Assembly (NCBI RefSeq): GCF_006351925.1
Contig: NZ_CP040924.1
Location: 2,720,001-2,784,000, forward strand
DNA length: 64,000 bases
Source: Clostridium thermarum
GTDB lineage: Bacteria > Bacillota > Clostridia > Clostridiales > Clostridiaceae
Direction of reading: 5' to 3'
Shown: positions 37,148-47,234 of the stretch, in pieces
Layout of the letters: each line of letters starts with the position of its first letter
Numbering within the stretch: the first letter of the stretch is position 1
Position numbers and translations under genes: made by a program
Notes under the pieces: generated by a model
Seen by the model: the letters and a program-made list of their open reading frames with translations, nothing else
What the model was told of the DNA's origin: nothing
Database searches by the model: none

Positions 37148-39583
37148 CTAAGCCATTTGCACCTTTACTTGATGCTCTTTGCCATCACCAGACACCGGTA
37201 GTATATTTCCTTCGATCTGCTTTCCGTCTACCCAAATAGCGCTCACCCCCTTAGACACATGGTTTGGATTTTCTATAGTGATTTTATATGTGTCTCCTCT
37301 AAATTGACGTGTTATAGTATAGCCGTCCCATTCCTTTGGAATACATGGATTTATCTTTAAACCGTTATAATCAGGCTGAATGCCAAGAATCCATTGTGAT
37401 ATAGCCACAAAGTTCCAAGCAGCAGTACCGGTTAACCAAGAGTTCTTTGCTTCTCCATGACGTACTGCATCTTTTCCGGCTATCATCTGTGAATATACAT
37501 ATGGTTCTGTCCTGTGTATTTCACTTATATCTTCCAGGTAAGCCGGAGCAATCTTTGAGTATACTTCAAAGGCTCTGTTACCTCTTCCTATAACAGTTTC
37601 TGCAATTGCAATCCATGGATTGTTATGACAGAATATACCTGCATTTTCCTTATATCCCGGTGGATAGCTGGATATCTCTCCAAGATTCAAATAGTACTTT
37701 GAGTATGGAGGGTTTTGAAGTACAATACCATACTTAGTATCCAATCTTTCCTTAACAGAATCTAAGGCCTTTTGTGCTAACCCTTCTTCAACACCTATTC
37801 CACCCATGACACAGAAGCCCTGTGGCTCAATGAATATTTGTCCTTCTTCGCATTCCTTGCTTCCAACCTTTTTACCTTCTGCATCGTAAGCTCTTAGGAA
37901 CCATTCTCCATCATAACCATACTTTATTACGGCTTTTTTCATCTTTTCTATGTGCTCTTTTGCTTCAGCTGCTTCATCATGAAGACCCCTATACTTGCAA
38001 AGAGCCACGTAATCTTCTCCGATGAAGGTAAACATACCTGCTATAAATACAGACTCTGCAACCGGACCTTCTGAAGGACCGCTAGTCTGGAAGGATTCTC
38101 CCGGATTCTTTGAGAAGCAGTTTAAGTTCAGACAGTCATTCCAGTCCGCTCTGCCTATAAGAGGTAATCCATGAGGTCCAAGATTATTTACCACATGATA
38201 GAAGGAACACTTCAAATGTTCAAATAAGCTGGCTGTATTGTCTTGGTTGCAGTCAAAAGGAACTTGTTCATCTAATATGCTGTAGTCGCCGGTTTCCTTT
38301 ATATAAGCTGCCACTCCTAGAATTAACCATAGTGGGTCATCGTTAAAGCCACTTCCAATATCATGGTTTCCTTTCTTAGTAAGTGGCTGATACTGATGAT
38401 ATGCACTTCCGTCTTCAAACTGTGTGGCTGCAATATCCAATATACGCTCTCTTGCCCTTTCAGGTACTTGATGAACAAAGCCAAGCAAATCCTGGTTAGA
38501 GTCTCTGAATCCCATGCCTCTGCCTACTCCGGATTCGAAGTAGGAAGCACTTCTGGACATATTAAAGGTAACCATACACTGATATGGATTCCAAATATTT
38601 ACCATACGGTTAAGCTTTTTGTCGTTGCTTTCTAAAGTGTACTTTGACAGAAGCGCTGCCCAGTAGTCCTTTAATTCGCTGATTGCTCTATCTGCCGCTT
38701 CTGTGGTACTGAACTTTTCCTGCATTGCTATAGCATTTTTCTTATTGATAATGCCTGGTCTTTCCCACTTTTCTTCTTCCTTGTTTTCCACATAGCCTAA
38801 TACAAAGACCAATACCTTTTCTTCGCCAGGCTGTAATGAAAGATTTATCTGGTGAGAAGCTATTGGTGACCATCCACTGGCTACAGAATTACTTGCCTTG
38901 CCATTTACAACAGTCTTTGGAGCCTCTAAGCCGTTGTACATACCTAGGAAGGATTCTCGGTCTGTTTCAAAACCATCTATTTTAGTATTTACAGAATAGA
39001 AAGCATAGTGGTTTCTTCTTTCCCTGTATTCTGTCTTATGATAAATTGCAGAGCCTTCTATTTCCACTTCACCTGTACTGAAGTTTCTTTGGAAATTAGT
39101 TGTATCATCATGTGCATCCCAAAGACAGAATTCAACAAAGGAGAAAAGTGAGATATTTTTAACTTCTGCTGAAGCATTTTTCACTGTAACCTTATGCACT
39201 TCACCTGTAAAATCAAGAGGTACAAAAATAAATTGATTTACTTCTACATCATTTCTTCTTCCGGTTATGGAAGTGTAGCCAAGACCATGTCTGCATTCAT
39301 AGCTTTGAAGTTCTTTTCTTACTGGCATCCAGCCCGGTGTCCAATAATCTCCTCCATCATAAACGTAGTAATATCTTCCGTTGCTATCTAAAGGAATATT
39401 GTTATATCTATATCTTGTAATCCTTCTCAATCTTGCATCTTTATAGAAACAATATCCACCGGAAGTATTGGAAATCAAACCAAAAAACTCTTGGCTGCCT
39501 AAATAGTTTATCCAAGGATATGGCGTCTGAGGGGTAGTAATGACATACTCCTTATTTAGATCATCAAAATAACCAAATTTCAT
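37148..39583 (-). CDS. cbpA: Cellobiose phosphorylase (GH94)
   Basis: 811 residues, the standard length of clostridial cellobiose phosphorylase. It catalyses cellobiose plus phosphate to glucose 1-phosphate plus glucose in the cytoplasm. The start [20 protein letters not shown] and [20 protein letters not shown] match the family, and the catalytic Asp region is [13 protein letters not shown]. The late segment [21 protein letters not shown] is also conserved. No signal peptide. A LacI gene lies 60 bp upstream on the same strand with operator TGAACGCGCGTTTA between them, so it is repressed by that regulator. Confidence 0.95.
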   Translation of the reverse strand: MKFGYFDDLNKEYVITTPQTPYPWINYLGSQEFFGLISNTSGGYCFYKDARLRRITRYRYNNIPLDSNGRYYYVYDGGDYWTPGWMPVRKELQSYECRHGLGYTSITGRRNDVEVNQFIFVPLDFTGEVHKVTVKNASAEVKNISLFSFVEFCLWDAHDDTTNFQRNFSTGEVEIEGSAIYHKTEYRERRNHYAFYSVNTKIDGFETDRESFLGMYNGLEAPKTVVNGKASNSVASGWSPIASHQINLSLQPGEEKVLVFVLGYVENKEEEKWERPGIINKKNAIAMQEKFSTTEAADRAISELKDYWAALLSKYTLESNDKKLNRMVNIWNPYQCMVTFNMSRSASYFESGVGRGMGFRDSNQDLLGFVHQVPERARERILDIAATQFEDGSAYHQYQPLTKKGNHDIGSGFNDDPLWLILGVAAYIKETGDYSILDEQVPFDCNQDNTASLFEHLKCSFYHVVNNLGPHGLPLIGRADWNDCLNLNCFSKNPGESFQTSGPSEGPVAESVFIAGMFTFIGEDYVALCKYRGLHDEAAEAKEHIEKMKKAVIKYGYDGEWFLRAYDAEGKKVGSKECEEGQIFIEPQGFCVMGGIGVEEGLAQKALDSVKERLDTKYGIVLQNPPYSKYYLNLGEISSYPPGYKENAGIFCHNNPWIAIAETVIGRGNRAFEVYSKIAPAYLEDISEIHRTEPYVYSQMIAGKDAVRHGEAKNSWLTGTAAWNFVAISQWILGIQPDYNGLKINPCIPKEWDGYTITRQFRGDTYKITIENPNHVSKGVSAIWVDGKQIEGNILPVSGDGKEHQVKVQMA

Positions 39584-39614
39584 TATTTTCGTCTCCTCTT
39601 TAAATTTATTTTTA

Positions 39615-39628
39615 TGAACGCGCGTTTA
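39615..39628. promoter_or_regulatory. LacI-family operator upstream of cbpA
   Basis: TGAACGCGCGTTTA, a central-CG imperfect palindrome. It differs at one position from the site at 40700-40713. It lies between the LacI gene and cellobiose phosphorylase. Confidence 0.8.
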
Positions 39629-39643
39629 CAAGTTGTAAAAAAA

Positions 39644-40687
39644 TTAATATTCTCTGCAAGTACCTCTAATTTTTAAATTTGTCGGTATTCTATTAACCAG
39701 TTTATAATTTCTCTCTTCAAGATCAATTATACCTTCTACCGCTTTTTGGGCCATTTCATATATTGGTATGGCCACAGTAGTTAATGGCGGTTTTGTCATA
39801 GATGCAAATGGAATATCATCAAAGCCAATTATGGATATATCCTGGGGAACACTAATGCCATTATTGTGAAAGGCCTCCATTGCTGCAATAGCCATATCGT
39901 CGTTACAAGCAAATATTGCAGAAGGCAGTACCTTGTTCTCTATTAACTTCTCCACTTCCCTATAGGCAATATGCTTCAAAAACTTCCCATTCAATACAAA
40001 CCTTTCATCTATCTGCAGACCATTTTCAAGGAGCGTTTCCCTATAAGCTTTATATCTCTGTCTTCCGGAGAAGGTATTCATTCTACCGGTGATAATTCCT
40101 ATTTTTTTATGTCCCAGGGAAATCAGATATCTCAAAGCTTCCTTGCTTCCTTCATAGTCCATAGAGTTTACAACATTCAGTTTGTATTTAGTGTTCTTTT
40201 CAGCATTTTCTTCATCATAGTCGATGATAGATATGGGGAGCCCCTTCACCTGTATTTCATTGATGATCTCAGTTTCATTTTCTGTTCCCAATATGATACA
40301 GCCATCAACACGCTTTTGAAGAAAGACTTCTTTGATTTTGTTATAATCTTTTTTCTCATAGATGGTATGTACCAACACATAATATTCCCTACTGTTTGCA
40401 TAATCCACAACAGCGTTAATGAATGGTGAAAAGAAACTGTTTTGAAAGATTCTATTCTTGTTAAGAGTATCTGCAGTACTTATTACAAAGAGACCAATGG
40501 TATTTGTCCCTTTTCCAGCAAGAACTCGGGCAGAAATATGCGGCTGATAATTATATTTTTCTATTGCAGCCAATACCTTTTCTCTGGTTTCCTGGGGTAC
40601 GTTGGGATAATTGTTAATAACCCTGGACACAGTACTTCGAGAAACCCCGCAGAGCCTTGCAATGTCTTCACTTTTCATCAGCATCAC
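39644..40687 (-). CDS. LacI-family transcriptional repressor of the cellobiose phosphorylase gene
   Basis: 347 residues. The N-terminal HTH (SEDIARLCGVSRSTVSRVIN, residues 5-25) is followed by the hinge PHISARVLAGKGTNTIG. A periplasmic-binding-like sugar domain (about 60-345) contains SIIGFDDIPFASMTKPPLTTV. It is flanked by two near-identical operators (39615-39628 and 40700-40713), indicating autoregulation and control of cbpA. The inducer is presumably cellobiose or a beta-glucan product. Confidence 0.94.
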   Translation of the reverse strand: MMLMKSEDIARLCGVSRSTVSRVINNYPNVPQETREKVLAAIEKYNYQPHISARVLAGKGTNTIGLFVISTADTLNKNRIFQNSFFSPFINAVVDYANSREYYVLVHTIYEKKDYNKIKEVFLQKRVDGCIILGTENETEIINEIQVKGLPISIIDYDEENAEKNTKYKLNVVNSMDYEGSKEALRYLISLGHKKIGIITGRMNTFSGRQRYKAYRETLLENGLQIDERFVLNGKFLKHIAYREVEKLIENKVLPSAIFACNDDMAIAAMEAFHNNGISVPQDISIIGFDDIPFASMTKPPLTTVAIPIYEMAQKAVEGIIDLEERNYKLVNRIPTNLKIRGTCREY

Positions 40688-40699
40688 CTATTTTCTTTA

Positions 40700-40713
40700 T
40701 GAACACGCGTTTA
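40700..40713. promoter_or_regulatory. LacI-family operator upstream of the LacI gene
   Basis: TGAACACGCGTTTA, 13 of 14 identical to the site before cbpA and 13 bp upstream of the repressor start. Confidence 0.8.
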
Positions 40714-40834
40714 TAGCAATATTATACTCTAAGCAAATATTAAATTTCAATATTTTTTATATAATATGAAGCCGATCAATTAAACATAATATGAACCTAC
40801 TTCATTCCTATTTATATCCCCATACAAACAAAAG

Positions 40835-40874
40835 AGGTTGGCTAAAAGGGACTAAGGTCCTTTTAAGCCAACCT
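40835..40874 (-). terminator. Hairpin terminator of the metal-ATPase operon
   Basis: Arms AGGTTGGCTAAAAGGGAC and its nearly perfect complement at 40857-40874. It lies just after the ATPase stop; the downstream tract on the minus strand is moderately T-rich. Confidence 0.75.
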
Positions 40875-40882
40875 TAAATATC

Positions 40883-43306
40883 CTATATATTCTTTGTATT
40901 CATAGCCCTCATAGAGTTGATAACTGCAATTAGGGTTACACCTACGTCTCCAAATACTGCTTCCCACATGGTTCCCAGACCTACGGCAACCAGTACAAGT
41001 ATTATGGCTTTTACTCCTAGTGCCATGAAAATATTCTGCATAACTATGGTCCTAGTCTTCTTAGCAATCTTTATTGCGGAAGCTATTTTTGAAGGTTCAT
41101 CGGTCATTATAACCACATCCGCAGCTTCTATAGCTGCATCAGATCCAATACCTCCCATGGCTACTCCTATATCTGCCCTTGCCAGTACCGGGGCGTCATT
41201 AATTCCATCACCCACAAATACCAGCTTTCCTTTTCCGGACTTTTCTCTATCCAGAAGCTCTAATTTTTCAACCTTCTGGTCCGGTAAAAGCTCTGCATAA
41301 ACTTCATCCAAGGCCAGTTCCTTAGCCACCCTTGTTCCAACATATTTATTATCCCCCGTTAGCATCACTGTCTTCTTTACACCAACGGCTTTCAGCGCTC
41401 TTATTGCCTCAGCTGAATCTTCTTTAATTTCATCGGAAATTACAACATATCCCGCATACTGTTTTTCTATTGCTACATGAACTACAGTTCCAATTACATC
41501 TACAGATCTGTATGCAATATTTTCCCTATCCATCAGCTTAGCATTACCAGCTAATATTTCTTTACTTTCCACAACGGCCCTAATCCCATGACCTGATACT
41601 TCTTCATAGCTTTCTACAGCAGATTTATCGACTTCCTTACCGTAGGCATCTATTATTGAAGTAGCTATAGGATGATTTGAAAAACTTTCTGCATGGGCCA
41701 CATAGGATAAAAGCTCTTTCTGTGAAACAATACCTTCACTCTTTATTTCTGTTACCTTGAAAACTCCTTTAGTTAAAGTCCCAGTTTTATCGAAAACTAC
41801 AGCCTCCACATTGTTAAGTGCCTCTAAATAGTTACCTCCTTTAACTAATATTCCGCTTCTGGAGGCTCCTCCAATACCACCAAAAAAACCAAGAGGTACA
41901 GATACCACCAGTGCACAAGGACAGGATACTACCAAGAAGGATAGGGCTCTATAGATCCAATCGGAAAAGGCTGCACCTTCTATTAATAAAGGTGGCAAAA
42001 CTGCTAAAGCCAGAGCTGAAAATACAACTATGGGTGTATAATATCTAGCAAACTTTGTTATAAAATTCTCTGTAGGAGCTTTTTTACTGCTGGCATTTTG
42101 AACTAAGTCCAATATTTTTGCAATAGTGGAGTCCCCAAATTCCTTTTCAACTTCTATGGTCAGAAGTCCGCTTCTATTAATAACTCCTCCTAGGACCCCA
42201 TCGCCAACTCCAACTTCTCTAGGAATAGATTCACCAGTTAGGGCAGAGGTATCAACCATAGAACTTCCTTCAATCACTTTACCATCCAAAGGCACCTTCT
42301 CACCAGGCTTAACAATTATTATATCTCCAACCGCTACTTCCTCAGGAGCTACCTTCCTTATTTCATCCCCAAGCATTAAGTTTGCAAAATCCGGCCTTAT
42401 ATCCATTAAGGCTGAAATAGACTTCCTGGAACGGTTAACTGCTATACCCTGGAATATTTCTCCTACCAGGTAGAAAAGCATAACAGCAACACCTTCTGCA
42501 AAGTCACCTACACCAAATGCGCCTATAGTTGCAATACTCATTAGAAAGTTTTCATCAAAAATTTGTCCTCTGAGGATATTTTTAGCAGCCCTTAGCACCA
42601 CTTCTCCTCCTACCAGGATGTAGCTTATAAGGTATAAGGTTAGTTCCACAGCAAATGAGAACTTAAAGGCTGTGGCAATGATAAATATTGCTCCTCCCAC
42701 CCCCAGCTGCATGAACTCCTTCTTGCTCCCTTCACCATGCTCATGATGGTGGCCATGACCGTGTTCATGTTTTTCAGTTTTGGAATTAGTAAAATTCCTT
42801 TCAAGTTGTATTACATTAACGTCCGGCTCAATTCTCTTAACTATCTCATTGACTTTTTCTATGACAGTACGCTGCTTAGAGGGAATATCTATTTCCAATA
42901 CCAGTTTTGTCGATACAAAATCCACCAGTGCAACTTTAACCCCGTCAAGTTCACTTACTTCTTTTTCGATTTTTGCTGCACAGTTAGCGCAGCATAAGCC
43001 TTCAAGAAGAAATTCTTTCTTTATGGTCTTGTGACTTTGCTTTTCCTTAACTTTTACATGGGCTTCCACTTTGACTACAGTATTAGCAGCGGCTGCTATC
43101 AAAGCTTTTGCTTGCTCATTTTCTTCAATCTCAATGGTAAGGGTCTTAGTAGGAAAGTTCACAGTTGCTGAGTATATCCCCTCTAACCCTGAAACCTCTC
43201 TCTCTATCTTGTCTGCGCAATTAGCACAGTCTAGGCCTTCCAGAATAAATTCCTTTTTCACTTTTTTATTATTGTTTTTGCCTAAGATTTTTATATTACC
43301 ATCCAA
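40883..43306 (-). CDS. cadA: Cd2+/Zn2+/Pb2+-exporting P1B-type ATPase with two HMA domains
   Basis: About 807 residues. I prefer the TTG at 43306 because AGGGGGG precedes it; an ATG at 43324 lacks a site. Two heavy-metal-associated domains (GLDCANCADKIE about 22, GLCCANCAAKIE about 105) are followed by a His-rich stretch HEHGHGHHHEHG (about 187). The membrane CPC motif VSCPCALVVS indicates Cd/Zn/Pb export. The phosphorylation site is DKTGTLT, the actuator has TGES, and the hinge is GDGINDAPVLA. It pumps soft divalent metals out of the cytosol. It forms an operon with the ArsR-type repressor 22 bp upstream. Confidence 0.93.
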   Translation of the reverse strand: MDGNIKILGKNNNKKVKKEFILEGLDCANCADKIEREVSGLEGIYSATVNFPTKTLTIEIEENEQAKALIAAAANTVVKVEAHVKVKEKQSHKTIKKEFLLEGLCCANCAAKIEKEVSELDGVKVALVDFVSTKLVLEIDIPSKQRTVIEKVNEIVKRIEPDVNVIQLERNFTNSKTEKHEHGHGHHHEHGEGSKKEFMQLGVGGAIFIIATAFKFSFAVELTLYLISYILVGGEVVLRAAKNILRGQIFDENFLMSIATIGAFGVGDFAEGVAVMLFYLVGEIFQGIAVNRSRKSISALMDIRPDFANLMLGDEIRKVAPEEVAVGDIIIVKPGEKVPLDGKVIEGSSMVDTSALTGESIPREVGVGDGVLGGVINRSGLLTIEVEKEFGDSTIAKILDLVQNASSKKAPTENFITKFARYYTPIVVFSALALAVLPPLLIEGAAFSDWIYRALSFLVVSCPCALVVSVPLGFFGGIGGASRSGILVKGGNYLEALNNVEAVVFDKTGTLTKGVFKVTEIKSEGIVSQKELLSYVAHAESFSNHPIATSIIDAYGKEVDKSAVESYEEVSGHGIRAVVESKEILAGNAKLMDRENIAYRSVDVIGTVVHVAIEKQYAGYVVISDEIKEDSAEAIRALKAVGVKKTVMLTGDNKYVGTRVAKELALDEVYAELLPDQKVEKLELLDREKSGKGKLVFVGDGINDAPVLARADIGVAMGGIGSDAAIEAADVVIMTDEPSKIASAIKIAKKTRTIVMQNIFMALGVKAIILVLVAVGLGTMWEAVFGDVGVTLIAVINSMRAMNTKNI

Positions 43307-43328
43307 GTTAATCCCCCCTAGCATTAGT

Positions 43329-43697
43329 TTACTTTTTCTCTGATATGTGATCTAACCCCTGATTAAATATGCTTTTTATATGTTCGTCATCTAAAGAATA
43401 ATAAACTACCTTTCCATCCTTCCTATACTTCACTATTCTGGCTTGTTTCAAAACCCTTAATTGGTGTGAAATAGCTGACTGAGTCATGTTTAACAGGGCT
43501 GCTATATCACATACACACATTTCTGCTTGAAATAAGGCACATAATATTTTAATTCTTGTAGTATCTCCAAAAACCTTAAACAGGTCTGATAGGTCGTAAA
43601 GCAATTCTTCTTGCGGTATATGATCTTTTACTTTATCAATTATGTCCTGATGTATAATTGAACAGCTACAGCTGTCTATTTCTTTTCTTTCATCCAT
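43329..43697 (-). CDS. cadC: ArsR/SmtB-family metal-responsive repressor (CadC-like)
   Basis: 122 residues. Winged HTH with LFKVFGDTTRIKILCALF, CVCDIAALLNMTQSAISHQLRVLKQA and YRKDGKVVYYSL. Cys residues near the N-terminus (SCSCS) and in the alpha-3 CVC motif match the CadC Cd/Pb sensor site. It represses the downstream ATPase until metal binds. An operator-like repeat at 43722-43739 lies upstream of its own start. Confidence 0.92.
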   Translation of the reverse strand: MDERKEIDSCSCSIIHQDIIDKVKDHIPQEELLYDLSDLFKVFGDTTRIKILCALFQAEMCVCDIAALLNMTQSAISHQLRVLKQARIVKYRKDGKVVYYSLDDEHIKSIFNQGLDHISEKK

Positions 43698-43721
43698 GAT
43701 TATCCTCCTTCAACTTGAACG

Positions 43722-43739
43722 TATGAATAACTGTTCATA
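43722..43739. promoter_or_regulatory. CadC/SmtB-type operator
   Basis: TATGAATAACTGTTCATA, an inverted TATGAA/TTCATA pair with a 6-bp gap. A further ATTCAT follows at 43741. This is the known class of SmtB/CadC sites and sits 25 bp before the repressor start. Confidence 0.7.
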
Positions 43740-43808
43740 TATTCATTATATGTATCATGCTATTTTTTGTCAATATATTCGAAACCTTAGGCTATTTTTT
43801 CTGAAAAT

Positions 43809-43850
43809 AAAAAGCTGATGAACAACATATTAGTTGCCATCAACTTTTCT
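43809..43850 (-). terminator. Terminator after ispH
   Basis: Imperfect hairpin AAGCTGATG...CATCAACTT, followed on the minus strand by TTTTTATTTT. Confidence 0.6.
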
Positions 43851-43865
43851 TATAAAATATCATAT

Positions 43866-44723
43866 TTACTTCTCAAGGTACCCTCTAAGTTTTTCCAACA
43901 CATCTTGGATAATCCAATCCGGTGTGGAAGCTCCTGCTGTGATACCTACCTTTTTTATATTTCCGCTTTCAAATAACCACTTTGGAATTTCGCTGCCATT
44001 ATCTATAAAGATCGTATTTTCACAGTGTTTACTGCATATCTCATATAGCTTTGTAGTATTTGAACTGCTTCGACTACCTACCACTATCATTACATCTACA
44101 ATTTTTGCAGTATCTTCAGCACTGGTCTGCCTTTCTTTTGTAGCACTGCAGATGGTATTAAAGGTTACCACCTCTTTACATTGCTTTGATACTACTTCTA
44201 TGACTTTCTCAAAGTTAGCCTTTTTTTCTGTAGTCTGTGCCACGATACATACCTTGGGAGCACTTATAACCAGTCCTTCTCCATCCTTGGTTATAATTGC
44301 TGTATTATCACACCATCCATTGCTACCTATGACCTCAGGATGGTTTTTATCACCTACTATGACAATTTGATATCCTTGTTCATAATACATTTTCACTCTT
44401 TTGTGTATTGCCAATACATAAGGACAAGTTGCATCTACCACTTCTGCACCGGTATTTTTAATTTGTTCCATAACTTGAGGTGAAACACCATGGGATCGGA
44501 TAATAACTGTATCCTTATCATTTAGCTTGTCTAGACTATTTATATCTACTTCATTTATACCTTTTTGCCTAAGATGGTCAACCACATTTTTATTATGGAC
44601 TAAAGGTCCAAAGGTATAGATGTCTGATTTACTTTTTTCTTTATAATCTGTGGAGGTATCTACTGCCCTCTTAACCCCAAAACAAAAGCCAGCATTCTCT
44701 GCCACAATTAATTCTTTAAACAA
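43866..44723 (-). CDS. ispH: 4-hydroxy-3-methylbut-2-enyl diphosphate reductase IspH
   Basis: 285 residues. Last step of the MEP isoprenoid pathway, making IPP and DMAPP with a [4Fe-4S] cluster. The three cluster cysteines are in AGFCFGVKRA (about 14), VDATCPYV (about 98) and FNTICSATKERQ (about 193). GDKNHPEV and the catalytic-loop region TAGASTPDW are present. It stands alone and lacks the C-terminal S1 domains fused to IspH in many Clostridia. TTG start preceded by a GGTGGATGG site. Confidence 0.95.
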   Translation of the reverse strand: MFKELIVAENAGFCFGVKRAVDTSTDYKEKSKSDIYTFGPLVHNKNVVDHLRQKGINEVDINSLDKLNDKDTVIIRSHGVSPQVMEQIKNTGAEVVDATCPYVLAIHKRVKMYYEQGYQIVIVGDKNHPEVIGSNGWCDNTAIITKDGEGLVISAPKVCIVAQTTEKKANFEKVIEVVSKQCKEVVTFNTICSATKERQTSAEDTAKIVDVMIVVGSRSSSNTTKLYEICSKHCENTIFIDNGSEIPKWLFESGNIKKVGITAGASTPDWIIQDVLEKLRGYLEK

Positions 44724-44876
44724 TATCCATCCACCGCCTTAATAATTAAATTCTTAGCTTTGGCCCATTTTATTATATCATATTTTATTAATTGTAAGTG
44801 ACATGAATCCTATTTGTTTATCAAGTTTCTTAAGTACTTTAAAAAATTTATACAAATTCATACAAAATAAAAAACT

Positions 44877-44906
44877 GGGCTGCAGCAAAGTACTATACTA
44901 CAGCCC
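44877..44906 (-). terminator. Rho-independent terminator
   Basis: GGGCTG (44877-44882) and CAGCCC (44901-44906) with a further partial pairing, followed on the minus strand by TTTTTATTTTG. It ends the GH65 operon. Confidence 0.78.
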
Positions 44907-44926
44907 TGTTAATATATTCACATAAT

Positions 44927-47215
44927 TTATGCTTCATCATTTTTGATTAAAACCTGCCAATCTCCAACCGGATTGTACTCAACTTCCTTTATCTTAAGCC
45001 TTACTGGTACTTTACTCCGAACACTGACTTCTGTACAATCTTTTCTCATGTGGACCTTAATCTCTGCACCCCTATATAAAAATCTAAACACAAGTTCCTT
45101 CCACATTGCAGGAAGCTTGGGATCTAAGGAAATGTAGTCCTCCTTTATTCTCAAACCTGCAAAGCCATAAACTATGGCCATCCAGGTTCCTCCCATGTTG
45201 GCGGTGTGAACTCCATCCTTAGTATTTCCATGGGTATCATCTAAGTCTAACCTGCTAGTTTCGATAAAGTATTCATAAGCCTTCTCAGCATATCCTATCT
45301 TTGAGGCCATAATACTGTAAGCAGCACAGGATAGAGATGAATCATGAGTAGTTATCTTCTCATAGTAATCATATGAGTTCTTGATTGTATTAAAGTCTGC
45401 CTCATCTTCCACCAGAAAATGTGCCAGTACTGTATCAGCCTGTTTCAATACTTGGTATCTATATATTGTTAAAGGATGATAATTCAGCAATAAAGGATAT
45501 TTATCTTTTGGAGTATCTTTGAAATTCCATACTGCCTTTTTCAAGAAGGTATCGTCCTGTGCATTTATTTTTAAATTTTCATCATAGGGCAGATACATAG
45601 CTTTTGCAGCTTCGTCAAAGGCCTGAATCTCCTCCTCGGAAAGCTGTATTCTTTCACAGAGCTTCCTTAATAAATTGCCTTCCTTTTCCTTAAGCAACTC
45701 ATATAGTTTAGCAGCCCATTTTAGATTATACTTTGCAAGGACATTGGTATAATAATTGTTATTCACAATAGCTGTGTATTCATCTGGTCCGGTAACAGCA
45801 TCTATTCTGAAACGACCTTTGTGAAAGTGTCCTATCTCTAGCCAGATCCTAGCCGTTTCAAAAACTACTTCCGCTCCGAATTCCTTGATAAATTCCATAT
45901 CTCCGGTGGCTAAGAAATATTGTATATAGGAGTAGGCTATATCTCCGTTAATATGATACTGTGCAGTACCAGCTGGGAAATAGGAGGAGCACTCTTCTCC
46001 AATTATAGTTCTCCATGGATAAGCTGCACCTTTTTTATGCCCAAGCTCCTTGGCTCTTTTTCTAGCATAGTCTAAAGTTGTATACCTATATTTTAAAAGC
46101 TGCTTAGCCAATTGGGGATAGCACAGTGTAAAAAATGGTAGTATATAAATCTCCGTATCCCAGAAATAATGGCCTTCATACCCCTCTCCACTTAAGCCCT
46201 TGGCACTTATGTTGCTTATAGAGTCCTTTCCCACAGCTTGAAGCAGCTCATATAGGTTAAAGCGGATACCCTGCTGCAGCTTCTCATCCCCCTCGATACT
46301 AATATCAGCTATTTTCCAAAACTCCTTAAGGTAATTTTCCTGCTCCTTAAGGAGGTCTTCAAAGCTGTAAAGACTCAGCTTTTCCAGGATTTCCCTCCCG
46401 CTTTGTTTTGGGTTTTCATACCTTCGTGAATCTGTATATACATTATATTTAGTAAACTCGATAACTTCTTTTCCCAGCTTAGTTTTTATAATTGCCTTGA
46501 CAGACTTTTCATCTTTTTCGTAACTTACAGATTCTTCTTCATTACATTGATGTTTCGTAGTAACTACTACTGCCTCTTTGGATGTTTGGGTTTTTGCAGT
46601 CAACTGTAAAATATTCTTATCTTCATTTACACAACTTACAGACAATATATGGGAGTGCCCTGCTGCAACCCTGGGGTCGTTTGCATCAGTATAATTTGAT
46701 ACATCCCCATTGATTACTGATTCTATTGTAACATCACCGTCAAAGTTAACCTTCTCTATACGGTAGTTGATGGCATAGAGCTCCAAGTACTTAAGGGAAG
46801 CTAATCTTGTTATCTCCATTTTTAGTTCTTTTCCCTTTGGAGACACCCACCATATCTCCCTTTTGTAAAAGCCCTTGTCCATGTCTAAAAATCTGTTAAA
46901 GCTTTTAATAGTACCGTCAAATAAGGAAAATTTCTCACCATCAATCATTATATTAACAGTTTGAGAATCAATGACATTAACTATCTTCTGCATTGTCTCG
47001 GGAAAGCCATAAGCCTTTTCACCATAAGCAATAGAAACCTTCTCATAAAAGGCATTAATATAAGTACCTCTTATAGTAGGATAACTTTCCGGATATCCTT
47101 CTTCAAAGTTTCCTCTTACACCTAAATATCCATTGGCCACATTAAATATACTCTCATTTTTTAGTAAATCCTTTATTTGCAAACTGTTATCACTTATAAT
47201 CCATCTGTTCCTCAT
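44927..47215 (-). CDS. GH65 disaccharide phosphorylase (maltose/kojibiose/nigerose/trehalose type)
   Basis: About 762 residues from the ATG at 47215; an upstream GTG is possible. GH65 N-domain with NVANGYLGVRGNFEEGYPE and YPTIRGTYINAFYE. The (alpha/alpha)6 barrel has the catalytic Glu in VTGPDEYTAIVNNNYYTN, YEGHYFWDTEIYILPFF, and HTANMGGTWMAIVYGFAG near the end. It phosphorolyses an alpha-glucoside to beta-glucose 1-phosphate. The beta-phosphoglucomutase that usually partners it is not in the window. It follows two CUT1 permease genes, so the imported sugar is probably its substrate. Which disaccharide cannot be read from the sequence. Confidence 0.9.
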   Translation of the reverse strand: MRNRWIISDNSLQIKDLLKNESIFNVANGYLGVRGNFEEGYPESYPTIRGTYINAFYEKVSIAYGEKAYGFPETMQKIVNVIDSQTVNIMIDGEKFSLFDGTIKSFNRFLDMDKGFYKREIWWVSPKGKELKMEITRLASLKYLELYAINYRIEKVNFDGDVTIESVINGDVSNYTDANDPRVAAGHSHILSVSCVNEDKNILQLTAKTQTSKEAVVVTTKHQCNEEESVSYEKDEKSVKAIIKTKLGKEVIEFTKYNVYTDSRRYENPKQSGREILEKLSLYSFEDLLKEQENYLKEFWKIADISIEGDEKLQQGIRFNLYELLQAVGKDSISNISAKGLSGEGYEGHYFWDTEIYILPFFTLCYPQLAKQLLKYRYTTLDYARKRAKELGHKKGAAYPWRTIIGEECSSYFPAGTAQYHINGDIAYSYIQYFLATGDMEFIKEFGAEVVFETARIWLEIGHFHKGRFRIDAVTGPDEYTAIVNNNYYTNVLAKYNLKWAAKLYELLKEKEGNLLRKLCERIQLSEEEIQAFDEAAKAMYLPYDENLKINAQDDTFLKKAVWNFKDTPKDKYPLLLNYHPLTIYRYQVLKQADTVLAHFLVEDEADFNTIKNSYDYYEKITTHDSSLSCAAYSIMASKIGYAEKAYEYFIETSRLDLDDTHGNTKDGVHTANMGGTWMAIVYGFAGLRIKEDYISLDPKLPAMWKELVFRFLYRGAEIKVHMRKDCTEVSVRSKVPVRLKIKEVEYNPVGDWQVLIKNDEA

Positions 47216-47234
47216 AATATGCACTCTCTTTCTG

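Noticed and set aside
40917..42473. Long plus-strand frames opposite the metal ATPase
   Set aside because: Antisense of a well conserved gene with no start signals or family match.
43834..44370. 178-codon plus-strand frame opposite ispH
   Set aside because: ispH on minus has all three cluster cysteines; the plus frame is an antisense shadow.
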